Of a DNA stretch of 64,000 nucleotides, positions 62,641-64,000 are shown in pieces (positions within the stretch are counted from its first letter, which is position 1; each line of letters begins with the position of its first letter). Made by a program: the position numbers and the translations under genes. The DNA lies in assembly GCA_949825065.1 (NCBI GenBank), contig OX463842.1, forward strand, positions 34,526,480 through 34,590,479. The letters run 5' to 3'. The notes under the pieces were generated by a model. It made no database searches, was not told the DNA's origin, and worked only from the letters and a program-made list of their open reading frames with translations. This DNA is from Odontocerum albicorne. Its lineage: Eukaryota; Arthropoda; Insecta; Trichoptera; Odontoceridae.

Positions 62641-63391
62641 TTTACGTAAATTTTTTCCAGTTTGATTGGATTTTGACTTTAAAAAACCCGTTTTTCTTAT
62701 GAAAATGTTTGGATTGTCAATGAATCATGACAAATATTCGATTTAAAGGCATTTGCGTTAACTATGATATAAAGCGAAAAAACCTCCAAAATTTGAATGA
62801 ACCTTAATTAGTAATAGACCGGAATTTCACACTTCTCATCCGAAAAATATAACAATTATTTTTTCCAAAATCATGACAGAATCATTATTGGTATTACATG
62901 TTTTTCGTCGCAACCCTGAATTTTTGCGAAATTGCATTATTTTGTTTCAATATTTTCCATTTTGCATGAATTTTGACACATCAAACACATTTGTCATACA
63001 AAATGTCTTGACTTATCATTGAATTATGATAAATACGTGATAGAAACGCATTTGCGTTAATTATGATTTATAACTCCGAAACCTGCTAAATAAATATAAA
63101 CTTTTGTTAGTAATGATCGGAAATTTCTCACTTTTCACTCTAAAAACTGTCACTGACGACCAATTTAACAGATATATGCACGAAATCATGACATAATTAT
63201 TATTTGTTGAACGTGTTTTGATCAGAGCCCTCAAATTATGCGATACCTATATAAATATTTTGCATCACTATTTTCGAGTTTGTATGAAGTTGGACTAACA
63301 AAAAACATATTTTTTATACGAAAATGTTGGAATTATCAATGAATGAAGACAGTGTTTGGTACAAACGCTTTGCGGTTTTTATGGTATAAAT
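62641..63391 (+). repeat. Degenerate edge monomers
   Basis: About two and a half monomers that are clearly related to the array but strongly diverged. Recognisable remnants in order are TGTCAATGAATCATGAC, CCTCCAAAATTTGAATGAACC, TTCACACTTCTCATCCG, TTTTGCGAAATTGCA, AACGCATTTGCGTT, GTCACTGACGACCAATTTAAC, TTATGCGATACC and TATACGAAAATGTTGG. The last unit stops inside the TATGATATAAA motif, written here as TATGGTATAAA. Divergence rising toward an array end is expected where unequal exchange no longer homogenises copies. Confidence 0.9.
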
Positions 63392-63540
63392 CATAGGTTC
63401 TCAACGTGGGCAATAACGCCCCCTTTTGGGAGTTTGAGACTTTCAGGGGGGCAGTAGAAGACCCAGAGATGGCACGGAGGGGCGTGGGCAGATTAAAAAA
63501 ACATAGCCTTAAAAAGACAAAAATAAACACGCTAATCACG
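63392..63540 (+). mobile_element. Probable hAT-type transposon terminus (partial)
   Basis: The first non-satellite bases are CATAGGTTCTCAAC. Many hAT-superfamily elements, such as the Charlie group, have ends close to CAGNGGTTCTCAA; 12 of 14 positions agree with CAGTGGTTCTCAAC. GGGC/GCCC (63,408-63,411 with 63,418-63,421) can form a short subterminal hairpin, and G-rich runs (TTCAGGGGGGCAG) follow. hAT elements make 8-bp target duplications; the preceding 8 bases are GTATAAAT, but the other end is outside the window, so this cannot be tested. No transposase is visible. The inner limit of the element is unknown and it may run to the window end. Confidence 0.5.
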
Positions 63541-64000
63541 TACTAACTAAAGTAAACTGTAATATTGGTTAATTTTTGTTATTGTATGTATTTTAATCAT
63601 TTTTATCACGTGTGCGAAAATTCACATATTTCGGTAGTTCGGGAAGTGGATGAAAATTGAACTTCAAGATTCCATTACATTCAGATTTACATTAAATTGG
63701 ATGATATAAAAAGTTTTAATTTTAGATTTGAATTAAAAATTTTCAAATCTTCCAATTTCGCGTGAAATATCTCATATATAAATACAGATTAAGTTTACAA
63801 AAGCCTGTTAATAAAAAATAGCAAAAAATATGCTTGTAGCAATTCAGTTATAACAAGTTTTTGTTAAATAACGTGATTTTTGCAATCCTGCAAGAATTGA
63901 CAGTAGTATCTGTGCTTGTTCTAGCCCGCACTCTGCTCACGCATCACCTTTGCCCCCGCGGGTTACTTCCGCGCCGGGTGTTATAAACGAGTCACTGCAT
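63541..64000. other. Non-satellite flank, unassigned
   Basis: This stretch shows no satellite monomer motifs. It is AT-rich to about 63,920, then GC-rich (TTTGCCCCCGCGGGTTACTTC and GCGCCGGGTG) in the last 80 bases, ending with TTATAAACGAGTC. No open frame of note, tRNA cloverleaf or repeat was found. It may be the interior of the transposon at 63,392 or host DNA beyond the array. Confidence 0.6.

Larger units (their letters stand above)
1..63391 (+). repeat. Complex satellite DNA array (~320-bp monomers)
   Basis: The whole stretch is built from one diverged monomer family in a single orientation. Each full monomer carries, in order: a CATGTCAAATGTGCGA or TGTCAATGAACAATGAC block, GGCATTCGCG, GATATAAA, CGAAAAAAC, CCAAAATTTGA, CGAAATTTCACACTTTT, GCCATTGACGACCAAG, ACATGTACAAAATCATGCC, TTCTACATGTTTTCGTG, TTTTGCGAAATCTCAATA and TTGATTGCATTTTGAATAC. 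Neighbouring copies of CGAAATTTCAC lie about 317-328 bp apart. Two main sequence types alternate: one with AACTTCCAAAATTTGAACG and one with CCTCCAAAATTTGACTG plus GATTTGGACT. No gene interrupts the array. It is tandem satellite DNA, probably heterochromatic; a centromeric role is possible but not shown. Confidence 0.97.

Noticed and set aside
1..63391. CRISPR array
   Set aside because: Repeats are about 320 bp and contiguous, with no unique spacers of constant length and no cas genes.
1..63391. Telomeric repeat or telomere-associated array
   Set aside because: TTAGG occurs only as part of TTTTAGGATT, once per monomer at most. There is no short tandem telomeric run.
63336..63539. 67-codon minus-strand open frame at the array edge
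   Set aside because: It straddles degenerate satellite and the transposon-like end, so its apparent non-repetitive protein is a chance read-through.

Overview
This window is almost entirely one eukaryotic satellite DNA array. From base 1 to about 63,391 the sequence is a head-to-tail series of roughly 200 related, AT-rich monomers, all in the same orientation. A typical monomer is about 317-328 bp; one counted by hand is 28% G+C. I see no protein-coding gene, tRNA, rRNA or CRISPR array. The many short open frames, such as the repeating MYKIMPE..LFVLHVFVLFVP peptide, are the satellite read in one frame. The organism cannot be named from this. A long complex satellite next to a hAT-like transposon end points to a metazoan. 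The excess of CpG in the satellite fits a genome with little CpG methylation, for example many insects, but that is inference.

Monomers come in discrete length classes: standard (about 325 bp), short (222 bp, a 104-bp internal deletion), long (about 401 bp, a 77-bp internal duplication) and collapsed 72-73 bp units. Several rarer deletion forms also occur. Many junctions lie at short shared motifs such as CGAAAA. Two junctions carry non-satellite filler DNA (2,148-2,175, copied at 7,932-7,959; and 27,113-27,138).

The monomers are organised into higher-order repeats (HORs) of several sizes. A 5.78-kb period covers 1-10,112. From 10.1 to 23.3 kb there is a mosaic of blocks found elsewhere at offsets of 8.9, 11.06, 11.46, 11.78, 11.97 and 14.1 kb. 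A 4.6-kb period covers 23.3-30.3 kb. A 9.93-kb period covers 32.2-50.0 kb, with a 2.55-kb unit nested inside it. Blocks 7,187 bp apart link 50-52 kb to 57-59 kb. A 1,076-bp tandem unit covers 54.5-57.2 kb. This is the pattern expected from repeated unequal exchange or amplification at several scales.

At the right edge (62.64-63.39 kb) the monomers become strongly diverged, and the array stops inside a monomer at about 63,391. There it meets a sequence whose first 14 bases resemble a hAT transposon terminus, followed by about 450 bp of non-satellite DNA that turns GC-rich in its last 80 bases. The biology of the window is the structure and evolution of a satellite, possibly pericentromeric or centromeric, and its boundary, not a gene system.
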